NCBI GenBank assembly: GCA_944990035.1 | Contig: CALYLX010000111.1 | Location: forward strand, 620,001-684,000 | Reading direction: 5' to 3' | Source: Clitopilus passeckerianus | Lineage: Eukaryota; Basidiomycota; Agaricomycetes; Agaricales; Entolomataceae | DNA length: 64,000 nucleotides | Shown here: in pieces, positions 34,213-46,154 of the stretch | Layout of the letters: the number at the start of each line of letters is the position of its first letter | Position numbering within the stretch: position 1 is the first letter of the stretch | Translations under genes and position numbers: made by a program | Notes under the pieces: generated by a model | The model's database searches: none | What the model saw: only the letters and a program-made list of their open reading frames with translations | What the model was told of the DNA's origin: nothing

Positions 34213-34482
34213 GGGGTACTGTGAGAGGTAATATGGTGAGTTCAGCAGCGGGTTTTCCTATTTAAATGAATTGCATCGAACACAGCCTGTGACAATAGAC
34301 GGAGCAAACGCTCTGAACCTCCGGACCCACAAATGTTGTTGTGCTTAAGAGCATGGCGGTTTCACCGATCGTTCCCTGTTCCTTCTTTGGAATTCTCAAT
34401 GTTCATCGTACTTCCAAATAATTCATTGGATTCATAAAAAACAATACAAATTGACGTTGTTATGATAAATTGCCGACAAGGT

Positions 34483-35124
34483 CTATTCAGATTTGATCAT
34501 CCAATCCTCCTTGAGTTCTTCACCGTTGACCGTGATCGGTTTAGCCCCTAGATTATAACATGAGGCCTAGGAAAATAGCGGAAAACAACACAGAAAGTCG
34601 TACCGAGCATAACAATGTACATCCTTGCCCACTCGGTTCCTTCATTCTTCCAGGTGTGCGCCGTACCTCGCTGGCAGACAACATCCCCTTTCTTGAGGGT
34701 AACAGTCTTCCCGTCGTCAAGCTCGAGAGTTACCGAGCCCTCCGCAACAATGAGATAGTCCAAGGAGGTAGTACGATGGTGTTTCTGTATGATAAGATAT
34801 CAGAATAAGCGCTTTTTCCAGCTGAAGATATGTACTCACCGAGACTGATCCCGGAGCAAGTTCAAACACACGGAAGCAGGAGCCATTCGGCGTGTAGACT
34901 CCCATGAAAGCAGCGATGTAATCATCAAACGACCCCGTAGTCAGCTCGCTATCATTCGAGGTGGTGGGCACGTCGACCGAAGCATGGACGCCGTATCCTT
35001 GGTCTTTACTTCCAGGGTAGGACATGGCTTGAAGCTTTTCGTCTTTGATGAACACTGACTTTCCCTCAGTCGAGTGGCCGGTGATGATCCGGCGGATGAG
35101 TGGGTAGGGGCATGAGTCTGCCAT
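34483..35124 (-). CDS. Small cupin-domain protein, copy 1
   Basis: Single-domain cupin of a fungal family of unknown function. It starts MADSCPYPLIRRIITGHSTE, and two or three short introns lead to KHHRTTSLDYLIVAEGSVTL (cupin motif 1), LDDGKTVTLKKGDVVCQRGT with AHTW (motif 2), and the end VNGEELKEDWMIKSE. The metal site looks like the HRTxSLDY variant rather than the classical HxH...E set, so metal binding is uncertain. A close paralogue lies at 35813-36453. A TATATAATC element lies about 110 bases upstream of the start. Confidence 0.8.
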
Positions 35125-35812
35125 ATTGTTAATGGTGAAGGTAGAGAAGGCTGAGCAGAATCTAGAGTACAGGCTGACCCACGATGAGAGGCCAGTGCAG
35201 TGAGGGATTGAAACCTTCCCCCACCTCGATTATATACTTTCAGGTGTTTCGGATTCTTTCCCCTCGACGGTCATGAAGGGGATGAGATGATGGTGACTCA
35301 GGCCGTGGCGTACGGAACCGTGAGCATTGTTACGATTCGCATTGTTCTACGAAACTGTACTGGACTCCAGACATGTTTCTCCGGGGTTTGAGGTCGGCGG
35401 AGTCAAGACCTGAGTTGAGCAGGTTGAGGCCATCAGGAAAGAAGCAAAAACAAACAATGTAACCCGTCAAACAGTGATGCATGGAGGTCATAAGTGTTGA
35501 GGTTGCTCAAAAACTTGGTTCTTGGCGTCGATGTGGCCATTAGACGCCCCAGGACCACCTCAGGAGGTGATGCAACATTTGTGTCACTTAGCATGGTTCG
35601 GGAGAAGGAGTCAGGAGTCATTGCATGGCTCCGGAACTTCAAGGAAGAACGTTTGGCCACGGGGTTCCCTTGATGGCAGAAACATAGAAACATGGGTCGA
35701 TGATGGCATTGATGGCCCTCTTCCGGCGTTTTCCCAAGCTGAAGACCAGATAAATAGAGGGTTCAAGCTTCAGGTGGATCAGAGAGCATCGCAGAATATA
35801 TTTTTATTACTT
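35125..35812. other. Spacer between the two cupin genes
   Basis: Contains the promoter of copy 1 (TATA-like near 35227-35233 on the minus strand) and the 3' flank of copy 2. The open frame at 35433-35693 (minus) shows no motif. Confidence 0.45.
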
Positions 35813-36453
35813 TCAAGCGTTAAGATCATAAGACTCCTTCAGTTCCTCTCCGTTCACTGTGATTGGCTTGGCCGCTGAAATGTTTGTCTGAGTAATCTTC
35901 GCAAACACTGGATACGAAACGCAGGCTCACCAAGGATGATACCATAGAACTGTACCCATTCAATTCCCTCATTTCTCCAAGAGTGAGCTGTTCCTCGCAT
36001 GCATACGACATCACCCTTCTTTAAAACCGTGGTCTTGCCATCGTCAAGCTCAAGGGTTATCTCGCCTGCCATGATGATTCCATAGTCCAAAGAATGCGTG
36101 CGATGGGTTTTCTGAGGAAACGTAAATGCTCGTATCCAAATCTCCATCAGAGTAGAAGAGGGACTCACGGAAGTCGATCCTGGGCCAAAGTTGAACACAC
36201 GGAAGCTCACTCCGGATGGCGGGTAAAGCCCAGGAAGTGTAGCAATCGTGTCCACGAAAGATCCAGTTGTCAGTTCACTGTCGTTTGACGCAGGTACGGT
36301 TTCTGTTGCATGGATATTGTAGATGCCGTCCTTGCTTCCAGGGGTCCAGAATTGTTCCTCCTGGAGCTCGTCTTTGATGATGACGGCCTTTCCTTCCGCA
36401 TTATGGCCAGTAATGACACGTCGAACGGGCGGGAAGGGGCTTGTGTCTGACAT
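35813..36453 (-). CDS. Small cupin-domain protein, copy 2
   Basis: Paralogue of copy 1, in tandem. It starts MSDTSPFPPVRRVITGHNAE; a Met three codons upstream exists, but homology favours 36453. It contains a central TVPASNDSELTTGSF shared with copy 1, motif 1 THRTHSLDYGIIMAGEITLE and motif 2 GDVVCMRGTAHSWRNEG, and ends VNGEELKESYDLNA. Copy 2 has His (HRTH) where copy 1 has Thr, so it may keep one more metal ligand. A TATAAAG element lies about 40 bases upstream. Ligand and function unknown. Confidence 0.8.
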
Positions 36454-37020
36454 AGTTATCAATTACAGAGAGAAGATCAACTTTGTAGGATCCAAAGGGA
36501 TTCTTTATACTGTTTTGGAGATGCGAACTGATCTGTGCAAGAACCCAAACAGTCAGAGCACCCGGTGCTCGCCGCACAATGTCATCTTTTGAGAACAAAC
36601 GGCCGCAACTTGAGCCCTAAGTGGAAGTCCTGTGACTGCAAGGTCTTATTTCTGAGCCAAGTTGCCTGCTGACCAGTTGAACATTAGGCTTTGGGCAGCT
36701 GGGGTCGGCTGAAGGCCTTCATGGTATGCGGAACGCGCCAAGGTGAACGACTGTGGCAATGCAGTCATACGGCTTACGTACGCGGCTTGCGAGCGACACT
36801 CATGGCCTGAGTGAGTTACAATCGCTGAGGACCTTGTGCTGCCCATCCACCATTCCTGCCGCCTCTATTGACGGTGTGCTCGCCATAATTTTCATCAAGA
36901 TACGTATCAGCGACGATATCAAGGTAGATTCTATCAGAAAGCCACCAAGATTGGTGATAAACCCCAATAACACTGCCACATTGTGAGTGGCCTTCATAAT
37001 CTCTCAAAGATTCGAAGGGA
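36454..37020. other. Divergent intergenic region
   Basis: Between the starts of cupin copy 2 (minus) and the ubiquitin protease (plus), expected to hold both promoters. No other gene or RNA recognised. Confidence 0.5.
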
Positions 37021-40000
37021 ATGTCCGTTGAAAAGTCGTCTTTTGACAGGACTATCATGGAAGGGAAAGACAACTCGAAGCCACGTAGACCGCTTCCCAC
37101 TCCCGGCGCTGTTCCTTTGCAAAGACCGAACACACCAGTCTCTGGGGCTTTGAATTCGTCGGGAGTCAGACCAGCAAGTTTTTACGGCACTCCCAAGACA
37201 TCGACTTTTCCCCAAAGAGCAAACACCATAGGATCATCCCATACCACTTATATCCCGCCAGAGGAACCCCCATCATATACATCAGGCTTTCGTGAACCAG
37301 AGCTTGTAGTCGAGGAACCTCTGCCAACAGCACCAGTGGCACGCCAAGTTCAATGGGACCAGAAGCAGGATACTGAACCAGACAAATGGATAGAAGAATC
37401 GAAGGAATACAGCGGATGGGAGGCGTACACCACCGAAGTAACGAACCCTTCGTCTGGGTGGGAAGAGTCAGGCGGCAATAATGGATGGGGAGATATAATG
37501 GATTACACACCCCAAAAGGCCCCAGTGGATATTGAAGGAAGAGATGAAACCGAGGAGACGTCTTGGTGGGATCCTTCTGTCCGCGACAAGAGTGGTCGGC
37601 CTGGCCCAGGAATGCTGCCACCGGTCCTTGCAGAGGAACTTCATGACTCCGATCACAGCCTCTTCTCCGTCAGTGTAACACCACCGGACATACGTCCTTC
37701 AGCCTCAGCTCCCCAGATAGCAGCATCTGTAACGGCCGATACCATTGCAGAACCCCCAGCTACCCCACTACGCTCAGCATGGGGCAACACATCCTCATCA
37801 CCCCCATCTTCCACACCAGCTTCGAGTGCATCTCCACCACCAGCAACGTCACCTCCATCTGATGACGAAGCTAGGATGTCAGTTCCTCATCCCAACGCCT
37901 ATTATTGCCCCAAAGAGAATGGTTGGGTCATCCTCAGCTGGAAATCGTCCTCTGTTGCCCCTAAGCTTGCAAAGTCCTACAACGCTCTCAGCCATCCTCT
38001 ACCCTCCCAGAATCGTCGCAAAGCAGGAACAAACTGCACAAACAAAGGCGCCGGAAACAAGGCGCACCATTTCCACAAGTATGAGAAGGCGATCGATTCC
38101 CATAAACTTACGCCACCATTCAAGCAGGAGGAATGGGAATTGATCGACTCTCTTAAGCAGCGACGGAGAGGTGCAACAGTCATGTCTGACATTGACGTGC
38201 AGAACCTCAGTTCGGAAGATGTGGAAATGCTTGACGAAGTCGAGCCTGCCGCTGAAACCGAAGGCAAGCTGTTGGACCTGTATGTCTGTTGTCAATGCTC
38301 CTTCTACTGCGTCGCCTCTGGCGTGATACCGGGAGTCATTGCGCGGAGGTGTTTCGAGGAATTTGTCAGAGATAGGAAGGAGAATCCGCCTCCCGGAAAA
38401 ACTGGCATACAAGCTGTTGTTTCGGGTATCGAGACGCTCATCATGTAGGTTAGATTAGGCCTCTTTCCCCGCCTTTGCTTACACTGTGTATCTTCAGGGT
38501 CCTGGAGAACAGGCTATGGAAGGAGGAGACACGTTTATTGAAGGTCGCTCGCAGCAGTTTCCAAGTCAAGATCGGTTGGAATTCCAACGTGTAGGACCCA
38601 CATCTATTCCTTGTGCCGTTTATTGACAGAGAACTTATCTAGCAAACGATTGTTCGAGATTATAGGTTTCAACGAAGAAAACTTGGACAGTGAAGCTGCA
38701 CTTCGACCCCCACCAACGGATGCATCCACTCCTGTCGGAATCCAGAATAGGCGCAAGCTGTTACGGGCTTGGGTTGAGGCCAGTGCTTGGTTGGTGTCAT
38801 ACAAGCGGTCATATCGTTGAGTCTTGAACAAATATATGCGAGCTTTACTAATACTAGGAATTGATAGACAATCAAGTACTCGCGTCTAAATTCAAGTCAT
38901 GGGTTCAGATCAGTAGTGCACGGGAGGAATACCAGACCGCTATTGGTGCACACCCCGACCAGAGTAAGAGGCCTGCCTAGACATCTGGACCGACACTGAC
39001 ATATGCTGTAGTCCCTCGCGGTGAACTACAGGGGATTGTGTTGCAGGCGATGCTACCCCATCGTGAAGATTGGGATACCCTTGGCATCATGCCCATGAGT
39101 TATTCACCTGGTTAGTATTCCGTCTCCAGCTTTCTCGTGGCTATATGTTAACCATACGCAGAACTACTCGGATTTGCCTACTATGCTCAATGCCGCTGCG
39201 ATCCTACTGGCACTATCAAGTACTTCACTGCGCTTACGAACATTGTCGAGACACTTCAAAATTGTACGGCATGCCCCGGCCTACTGCAAGAGATCGTCGC
39301 CATGGAACGTTCCCGAGATCGATTTACACTTGGTGAAGTCATCAAAGCAGCCGCAGCTCTCGGATTTGGTTCAACTGGTACTCTCCGAGTGGATTACGAT
39401 GAAGAAGATGTCGACGATGGTTTCATCGAAGCCGCCTGGAAGGAATGTGTGAAGAGGTCTTGGAAGGACTCCGTACATGGTTCGGAGATTCTCAGAGAGG
39501 CTAATGAGGCGTTGCGGATATTGGCTGAGGCAAGGGGAAGTCAAGTGTTGAGGACAGTCTGGGAGAATGGAAAGGGAAAAGTTATGAGCCCTGAAAAGGC
39601 GTATAATACTCTGGAGGTGCCATCGACTATGGAGGATGAAGAGATGCTGATCATGACGTTCAACGTGCGGGTAAGCCTTTTCCTATGAATTGGCTTCTTG
39701 TCTGTCATGCTTAATGGAATTATAGATCAGTGAAGTTTCGTCTTCGCAGGTTGATAACCTCCGCGAAGCCCTCCTGGTCATCGCGGAGGTCAGAGACAGC
39801 TATCGCCTGAGGCAGTTCCTAGAGACAGGACAGGATCGTAAGTTTCTTCTCCCTGTTCTTCATTCACCAACCTGAGGATATTTCTGGTAGCTGGACAAGG
39901 TGCTCGCGTGAACCCAAACCTACCCCGTGGACTCAACCAACTTGGAAACACTTGTTACCTGAATTCCTTACTGCAGGTTAGTGCCCTTCTCAATTGTTAT

Positions 40001-42034
40001 TTCGTCTGAAGCTGAGAGTCTGTCTTCTAGTACTTCTATACGATCAAGGACCTTCGAGAAGCAATAGTTCCTATGTCCGAACTTGAGACGAAGATGGTTG
40101 AGGACGAGAAATTATCTGAAGATGACCTCAAGCGATTCCGTGTCGGAGGACGTCTGGTCACCCGCAGAGAGGTCATACGTTCGAGAAAATGTACGTATAA
40201 TCGTATTCGCCGGCTATATGCGTACACCGAACTTAATATCCTTCAACCAGTCATCAACCAACTCGCTGATCTCTTCAACAACCTTGGGGTCTCAGAATCG
40301 GCAGCAGTCACACCAACGGTGGAACTCGCCAAACTTGCTCTCATCACTTCCAAGGACGAGGACGAAGATGAAGCAGAAGGCGACAAAGGCGGAACTGTGT
40401 CCTCCAACGACACCGATGCCACACTCGTCGACGAGCCTCTCCCTATGACCACTCCTCACTCCAACATCGAGGTTGCCGCTACCATTGACTCGCCTAGGTC
40501 ACCGTCCCATGGTCAATCTTCAAACTCGATCCTCGGCAAAAGACCACGGGAAGGTGAAATCAACAGGGATGGGAGTGCCATGGACTTGGAAGCGAATGCA
40601 GGACCACCTTCGTCGCCGAATCCCATAGATAGCCCTTCGAGGATGTCAGACTCACCGCCCCCGTTGATCAGTCCTGGAAGCCCGATGATGGATAGTCAGC
40701 CCGAGGCTTCTGGGTCTGGATCTGGAATTAAGAAAGCCCCGCCATTGCCACCTAGGAAGAGTGTGAGGTCGGAAACTGGCATGATGTTTGGTAAGACCTC
40801 TTTTCCGTTGAAGTTCAAGCAGCTGGCTGATGGTATGAACAGGTAAACAACATGACGTCGCAGAGTGCATGGATAATTGCATGTTCCAAATCGAGACTGC
40901 TCTACTCAAATTCGACGGGCAGCAAGCTGAAGGTTCCGACAAGACCAGCGTCGTCAAGCGATTGTTCTATGGTCGACTAAGACAACGACTAACAGGGAAT
41001 CAAGTCTCGAGATCATCTGTTCATGAGAAGGAAGATTTGTTCTCACATCTTCCCGTGAACGTCACCTATGATGGTGTGGACATATACGATGGTCTCAGTG
41101 GGTACTTTGACGATGTGGTCGAGTTCAACGGGGAGAAGAGAAGGATGGAGGTTTCACTGGTCGATATGCCACCAATCTTGCAGATTCAACTTCAGGTAAA
41201 AGCCCTCTACTAATCACCCAAGGAACTCATGTGCTGACCGTTAATACAACAGAGAGTCCAATTCAACCGCGAGACACTCCAGCCGTTCAAGAACCAATCA
41301 TACGTCAAGTTTGGAGAGACGATTTACATGGATCGGTTCATGGACAGCGCAGATCCCGTCAAGAAGTCACGGACAAAAGCCATCCAGAGGGAGCTGGCGG
41401 AATGCCGGGAACGCGTAAGGCTATTGACCCATGGGAAGGTGTGTATTATTTTCATTCACGGCCTAGCTACAAATGATTGACTATCCATCTGTAGGACGGT
41501 CCCTTCCACACCACCCTCTCCCACGCGCATTCATTCCTCACCTCTATCTCGCATACCGACCTCCCCATCACCCCAGAGCTACTCACCTCCCTCTTCTCCG
41601 AACAAACCCATCTCACTACCGAAATCGATAATCTAAACTCCCATATTGGCGGCCTAAAAACCGAGCTGGAAACCCTCTGGGCCGACAGCCATGAACAGGC
41701 CTACGAGCTAACATCAGTGTTCATCCATAGGGGAAGTTCGCCGAGCTGGGGACATTATTTCTTTTACTCGAGGAATCTTCCTGCAAAGCCTGACGAGTGG
41801 TTCAAGTACAACGATTCGGAGGTTACTGTTGTGAGCAAGGATGAGGTTTTGGCGGATACGACAGGGGATACTGTGAATCCTTATTTGGTGAGCTGCGCTT
41901 TTCTTGCGATGCTGGAGAGGATTTGGCTGATCATTATGATTCTGTAGCTTGTCTTCGCCAGGAAAGGCGCAGAAGTGATGGATACGGTCAAGAGAGTACC
42001 AAAGGCTGACATTTCAGAGATGATTTACGATTAA
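37021..42034 (+). CDS. Ubiquitin-specific protease (peptidase C19)
   Basis: Large deubiquitinating enzyme, about 1450 residues in roughly a dozen exons. The first 300 residues are low complexity and rich in Pro/Ser/Trp. A conserved non-catalytic region follows (NAYYCPKENGWVILSWKSSS, KYEKAIDSHKLTPPFKQEEW), then alpha-helical repeats and finally the USP domain. The Cys box is GLNQLGNTCYLNSLLQYFYT near 39925-40035. The His box is SPSWGHYFFYSRNLPAKPDE near 41740, followed by EWFKYNDSEVTVV. Between the boxes sits an insert of more than 200 residues, rich in Asp/Glu, Ser and Pro and containing ILGKRPREGE, plus the QHDVAECMDNCM segment. The organisation resembles the yeast Ubp2 / human USP25-28 group. 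Ends MIYD-stop. Confidence 0.88.
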
Positions 42035-42388
42035 ATGAAACAATGACAATACTGGATTATGAGCATAGATATTCTGTTTTCGGTATCTGCGTGCATTTGT
42101 AACATATCATGGATTGGATTCATGTTGTAACTGAAAGAGTGTGGTATGCATGTCCTCGCCGTGGCGGTGAGCCCAAATCAGGGAGTTGAACACCCTATCG
42201 TTCAATTGCCTAAGCAACGGAGATTGATGTTATTGGCGTGGCCCATCTAGTAAGGATCTGGATATCCTTGTAGGCATAGTTCCCCTTGAAGTGCTTGTCA
42301 AACAACCACCTCTCGGCGAGTACTCCTGCGCCATTGGGTAAGAAAGGAGACAAATTACGAGGCAATAAGGCGCATACATTGTGACAGA
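42035..42388. other. Convergent intergenic region
   Basis: 3' flanks of the ubiquitin protease (plus) and the small acidic protein (minus). Nothing else recognised. Confidence 0.5.
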
Positions 42389-42724
42389 TTAGCCAGTGCC
42401 TTTCCCTGCTTCACCATCGTCCTCCTTCTCTTCCTCAAGTTCACCAAGCATCCCATCTAGCTTGGCCAACAACTCATCGAGTTTGCCCTCGACCTCCCCT
42501 GCCAGTCCGTCGGCATTGTTAAGCTTAGCAAGAAGTCCCATAAGATCTGCTTCTGCTGCTGACTCGAGATCATCCTTCGTGTTGGTGCTTGAATTTGATG
42601 CCGTGGTGGAGCGGCCCAGGAGGTCAGCGAGTTTATTGATATCTGCTTCCAGCTCAGATAGCTCGCAAGCCGCAATTTTCGTAGATTCTGGTTGCGAATC
42701 GGATGTTCCATTAGTTTTAGACAT
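42389..42724 (-). CDS. Small acidic coiled-coil protein
   Basis: Not recognised. Single exon, 111 residues, starting MSKTNGTSDSQPESTKIAAC. Heptad-like leucine spacing suggests helices or coiled coil (CELSELEADINKLADLLG, DLMGLLAKLNNADGLAG, LDELLAKLDGMLGELEEE), ending in an acidic and Gly-rich tail. The reading frame continues upstream to 43027 but only from a non-ATG codon, so I chose the Met at 42724. It is head to head with THOC1, 129 bases apart. No signal peptide or membrane segment. Confidence 0.6.
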   Translation of the reverse strand: MSKTNGTSDSQPESTKIAACELSELEADINKLADLLGRSTTASNSSTNTKDDLESAAEADLMGLLAKLNNADGLAGEVEGKLDELLAKLDGMLGELEEEKEDDGEAGKGTG

Positions 42725-42853
42725 TGTTTTAGAGTCGTCGTAGGAAAGTAGCTGATTGTTGCAATGAAAGCCAAATGAACGCCGCTGCGCCAAACGCGCC
42801 TCGCCAACCAAATTCGGACTCGGACACGAACGTCCACAACGTCCATTCACATC
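42725..42853. promoter_or_regulatory. Compact divergent promoter
   Basis: Only 129 bases separate the start codons of the small acidic protein (minus) and THOC1 (plus), so both must start transcription here or nearby. No TATA box is visible. Confidence 0.5.
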
Positions 42854-45800
42854 ATGACCTCCCTTCAACCTCACCTTGCTACACTCCTTTCTTCGCTCCC
42901 TCCCCGTCCTATAGAGCAAGAAACCCTCAAGGAGTTGGTCAGGGAGACTCTGGTGAAGGCTGGGCATGGTGGTAATACAACTGAGCCAGCAGCAAAAGCG
43001 CCTGTGAACGATATTAGGAAGAGTCAATGGGAGTGGGTGTTGAGGAATGATATTTTCAATCTCGCAGTATGTGCTTTCTTCTGTCTCGATTCAAGGGCAA
43101 GTCGTCCGAAGCTGTTAATGGTATAGGTCACAGAAGGTCAAGCACTGAAAGACCCAAACACGAAATTCTACGACGAAATATGTGAAAGGCTGGATGTTAT
43201 ACTGGCTTTCACTGACCTAGGTACGTTTTCTCCTCCTTCGTTCTGCTTTAATACTCAATTCGTAGTCTACAGACGCGACAGACCAGACCTACCCCTTCCA
43301 AATCCTACAAGACCTCTTTGAATCCCTAACAATCCCCTCGTGTTCACACATATTCACCTACCTCGAATCCCGTTCCTCTCAACTAACAACTAACATGGTA
43401 CCCCAAAAGGGTAAAGCCCTCGTTCTTCTCCGGACCCTCAATGATCTACTCAGGAGGCTGAGCAAGACTGGGGAACGGACAATTTTGTGTGGTAGAATAT
43501 TGAATTTCTTGAGTGGGGTATTCCCGCTTGGGGAGCGGAGTGGCGTCAATTTGAGGGGCGAGTATGGACCTGTTTGGGAGGGGGTAAAGGATCCTAGAGA
43601 GCTTGAGGAGGGCAGTATTTACGGAGACAAAGAGATGAAGGATTCCACCGCAGATGCCAATGCTATGGACGTGGACTCTCCAACGGAGAAAAAGAAGGCG
43701 CCAGATCCAAAAGCCGGCATGTATTCTCCAAAATTGTGTTTGACATGCATATATGCTAACTAACCCTACTGAATAGACTTCTATAATACCTTCTGGTCAC
43801 TCCAGCTGCCATTTTCCAAGCCGGCCGTTTTTGCGAACCCTGAAACGTTCCTGCAATTCAAAGACGCGGTGAATAAGGTGTTGCCGGTGATAAAAGAGGC
43901 TACTGCGAAAGACCGAGCTATGATGGGGTCCAGGAGTGCTTCAGCTTCCTCTGCCTCCAACGGCACAAACACAGCAAATGCGCCAAAGGGGCTGAATACT
44001 GGCACGAAGAGAAAACGAGAAGGTTCTGCATCAAGAGAGGCAACAGCTGAGAGGGAAAGCGAAGAAAGCAACCTCGCCGATTATTTCTTTGCCAAATTCT
44101 TAACAAGTCCTGACCTGCTCGAGCTAGAGGTTCGTTTCTCCTCCTCTCTTCACCTCCATAAGCTAACTCACCCGTTCACAGATAGCAGACACCCACTTCC
44201 GCCGCCAACTCCTCCTCCAACTTCTCATTCTCCTGACGCACCTACTCTCCTTCACGCCCACCGCCAAAGCAGCATGGTCTACGCCCCGCAACCGATCCCT
44301 CCAAATGGACTTCACCCTCACCGATACCGAACTCCCTTGGGTGAAAGAAACAATCACCAAAGTGATGGACGAAATACGCGCAACGACGCCTAACGGTCGA
44401 ATATTCGCAGAGATGGTGGCGAACGTGATGGAACGGGAGAGGAACTGGGTGAAGTGGAAAGCGAACCTATGTGTTGGGTTTGATAAGGAGCCAGCGTATG
44501 TCGAGGTGGAGTCTCCGCCCGGGAGCGGGGTGAAGAGGAAGGTGGGGTTGATGGAGGCGACCAGGGACGAGAGGAAGAAGATGAAGGAGGGCCACAAGGA
44601 GGAGTGGCAGTACAGGTTGGGCACGAAGGCTCTGACTTCGATTTGGGATGAGGGATGTCAGGGGTTGGAGGATTTGCAGCTTCCATTTAGGTGGATATTG
44701 AACTGGCTTTCTTACTATGCGCATATACTGACTGAATTGTTGCGCATATAGGGCTGGTGAAGTCAAGACCTTCCTCCACAAGATTGGAATGGAAGACAAA
44801 CAGATCAATATAAGAAGAGCGCAGCTAGAAACGATAGCACAAAACAAGGCGAAAGCACAGGCTCGAGCTAAAGCGGAGGCTGAGAAGGCAAAGGCAGCTA
44901 CCGCCGTCAATACTTCGACTGAAGTGCCAACAATCACAGTCCAAGCGCCCTCAGAAGAAGCACCCGCTCCTTCAACAGCACCTGCATCGACAGGAGACAA
45001 AGGCCCAGCGCAGCCAACCCCACTTCATCCCTCACTACCAATTAAACCCGGGACGTCGCCTCTTGGCGCAACGGCGAGTACGCCTGCTGTATCGCCGTCT
45101 CCTGGGGCGTCTCCTTCTCCAGCGCCCGCGGTTCCAGTTCAAGCGGCCCAGAGACCCTCCACCCCTGCTGCGGCGCGCACAGGTACACCGACGCCTTCAC
45201 CAGCGACTGCGCCGGTTCTACCGAAAGATCAACTTATTGAGGCGTATGAGGAGGTACGTGTTTTCCTAGCGATGGTGTACGGTTGAGTAGGCACTGACGG
45301 ATAATCTTTGTTATCTTTCTTCTATCAATCATCTCTCTTTTTTCCATTGACGGTTTTTCTACACCGACATCGCATGGCTGCGGTTACTTCTCGACTTCTG
45401 ATTTCTATGACGACCTAACGACAAACAGAACAAATCTCGGTTGGCGTGGCTTGCCCTCCGTGCGGCCCGGGACAGGCATCTACTGCATTTCGGGAAGATC
45501 GGGACTGGGGATATTGGTTCGCTGCAAAGGGAGATCGATAAGGAGAAGGAGGAGGAGCAGAAAAGGAGAGAGAGGGAGGAGAAGGGGGAGCCTGAGCCTG
45601 AAGGACAGGAAGGTGTGGGTGCTCAGGAAACTGCAGGGGTGCAGGTGGAAAAGGCCGATGGGGAGAAAGAGGCGGAGAAGGAGGAGAAAGCGGGTGAGAA
45701 GGAAGAGCAAGCAGAGGAAGACGTGAATATGAAGGTTGAGAACGAAGAGGAAAAGGTGGAAGAGAAGTTGGAGGAGAACGTAGAAGAGCAGGTTGGGTCG

Positions 45801-46010
45801 GATGACACGATGAAGGTTGAGGAAGAGAAGGTTGAGGACGTTGCAGAGACCAAACCTGCCGTCGTCCAGGACAGCCAGGAAACTCTACACGACGAAAGCC
45901 AGCCGGCCCCGGTGTCGCTGGATGTGTCCATGGCCGCCTCAGTGAGGGAGACAGAGACCGCACCGGTGAAAGGACCGGATGCAGAAGGAGACATAGCAAT
46001 GGACGAATGA
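42854..46010 (+). CDS. HPR1: THO complex subunit 1 (Hpr1/THOC1)
   Basis: Core subunit of the THO complex, which couples transcription elongation to mRNP packaging and export and guards against R-loops. About eight exons. It starts [20 protein letters not shown]; conserved parts include [60 protein letters not shown] (the hallmark THOC1 segment), [20 protein letters not shown] and [10 protein letters not shown] Pro/Ala/Ser-rich linker precedes [20 protein letters not shown]. The last exon is an extreme Glu/Lys-rich tail ([20 protein letters not shown]). The N-terminal fold matches the family, while the charged tail is longer than usual. No defects found. Confidence 0.9.
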
Positions 46011-46154
46011 TATAACCGGAAGACAGTTTCGTTCCGGAGCAACGGGGCCGGTAGTTACCTGGTTTGGTATGATGTCAATGTGATCCAGATCGATATTCCA
46101 GATATAAAACACCCAAAACTTTTGACTGCTTCATCTCATCCTTACTGCTACACT

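Noticed and set aside
42396..42743. Plus-strand Ser/Pro-rich open frame opposite the small acidic protein
   Set aside because: It mirrors the acidic coding strand; the minus-strand frame has the better start, stop and helix pattern.
45415..46042. Long minus-strand open frames opposite the THOC1 tail
   Set aside because: They are shadows of the Glu/Lys-rich repeat-like coding sequence and have no family features.
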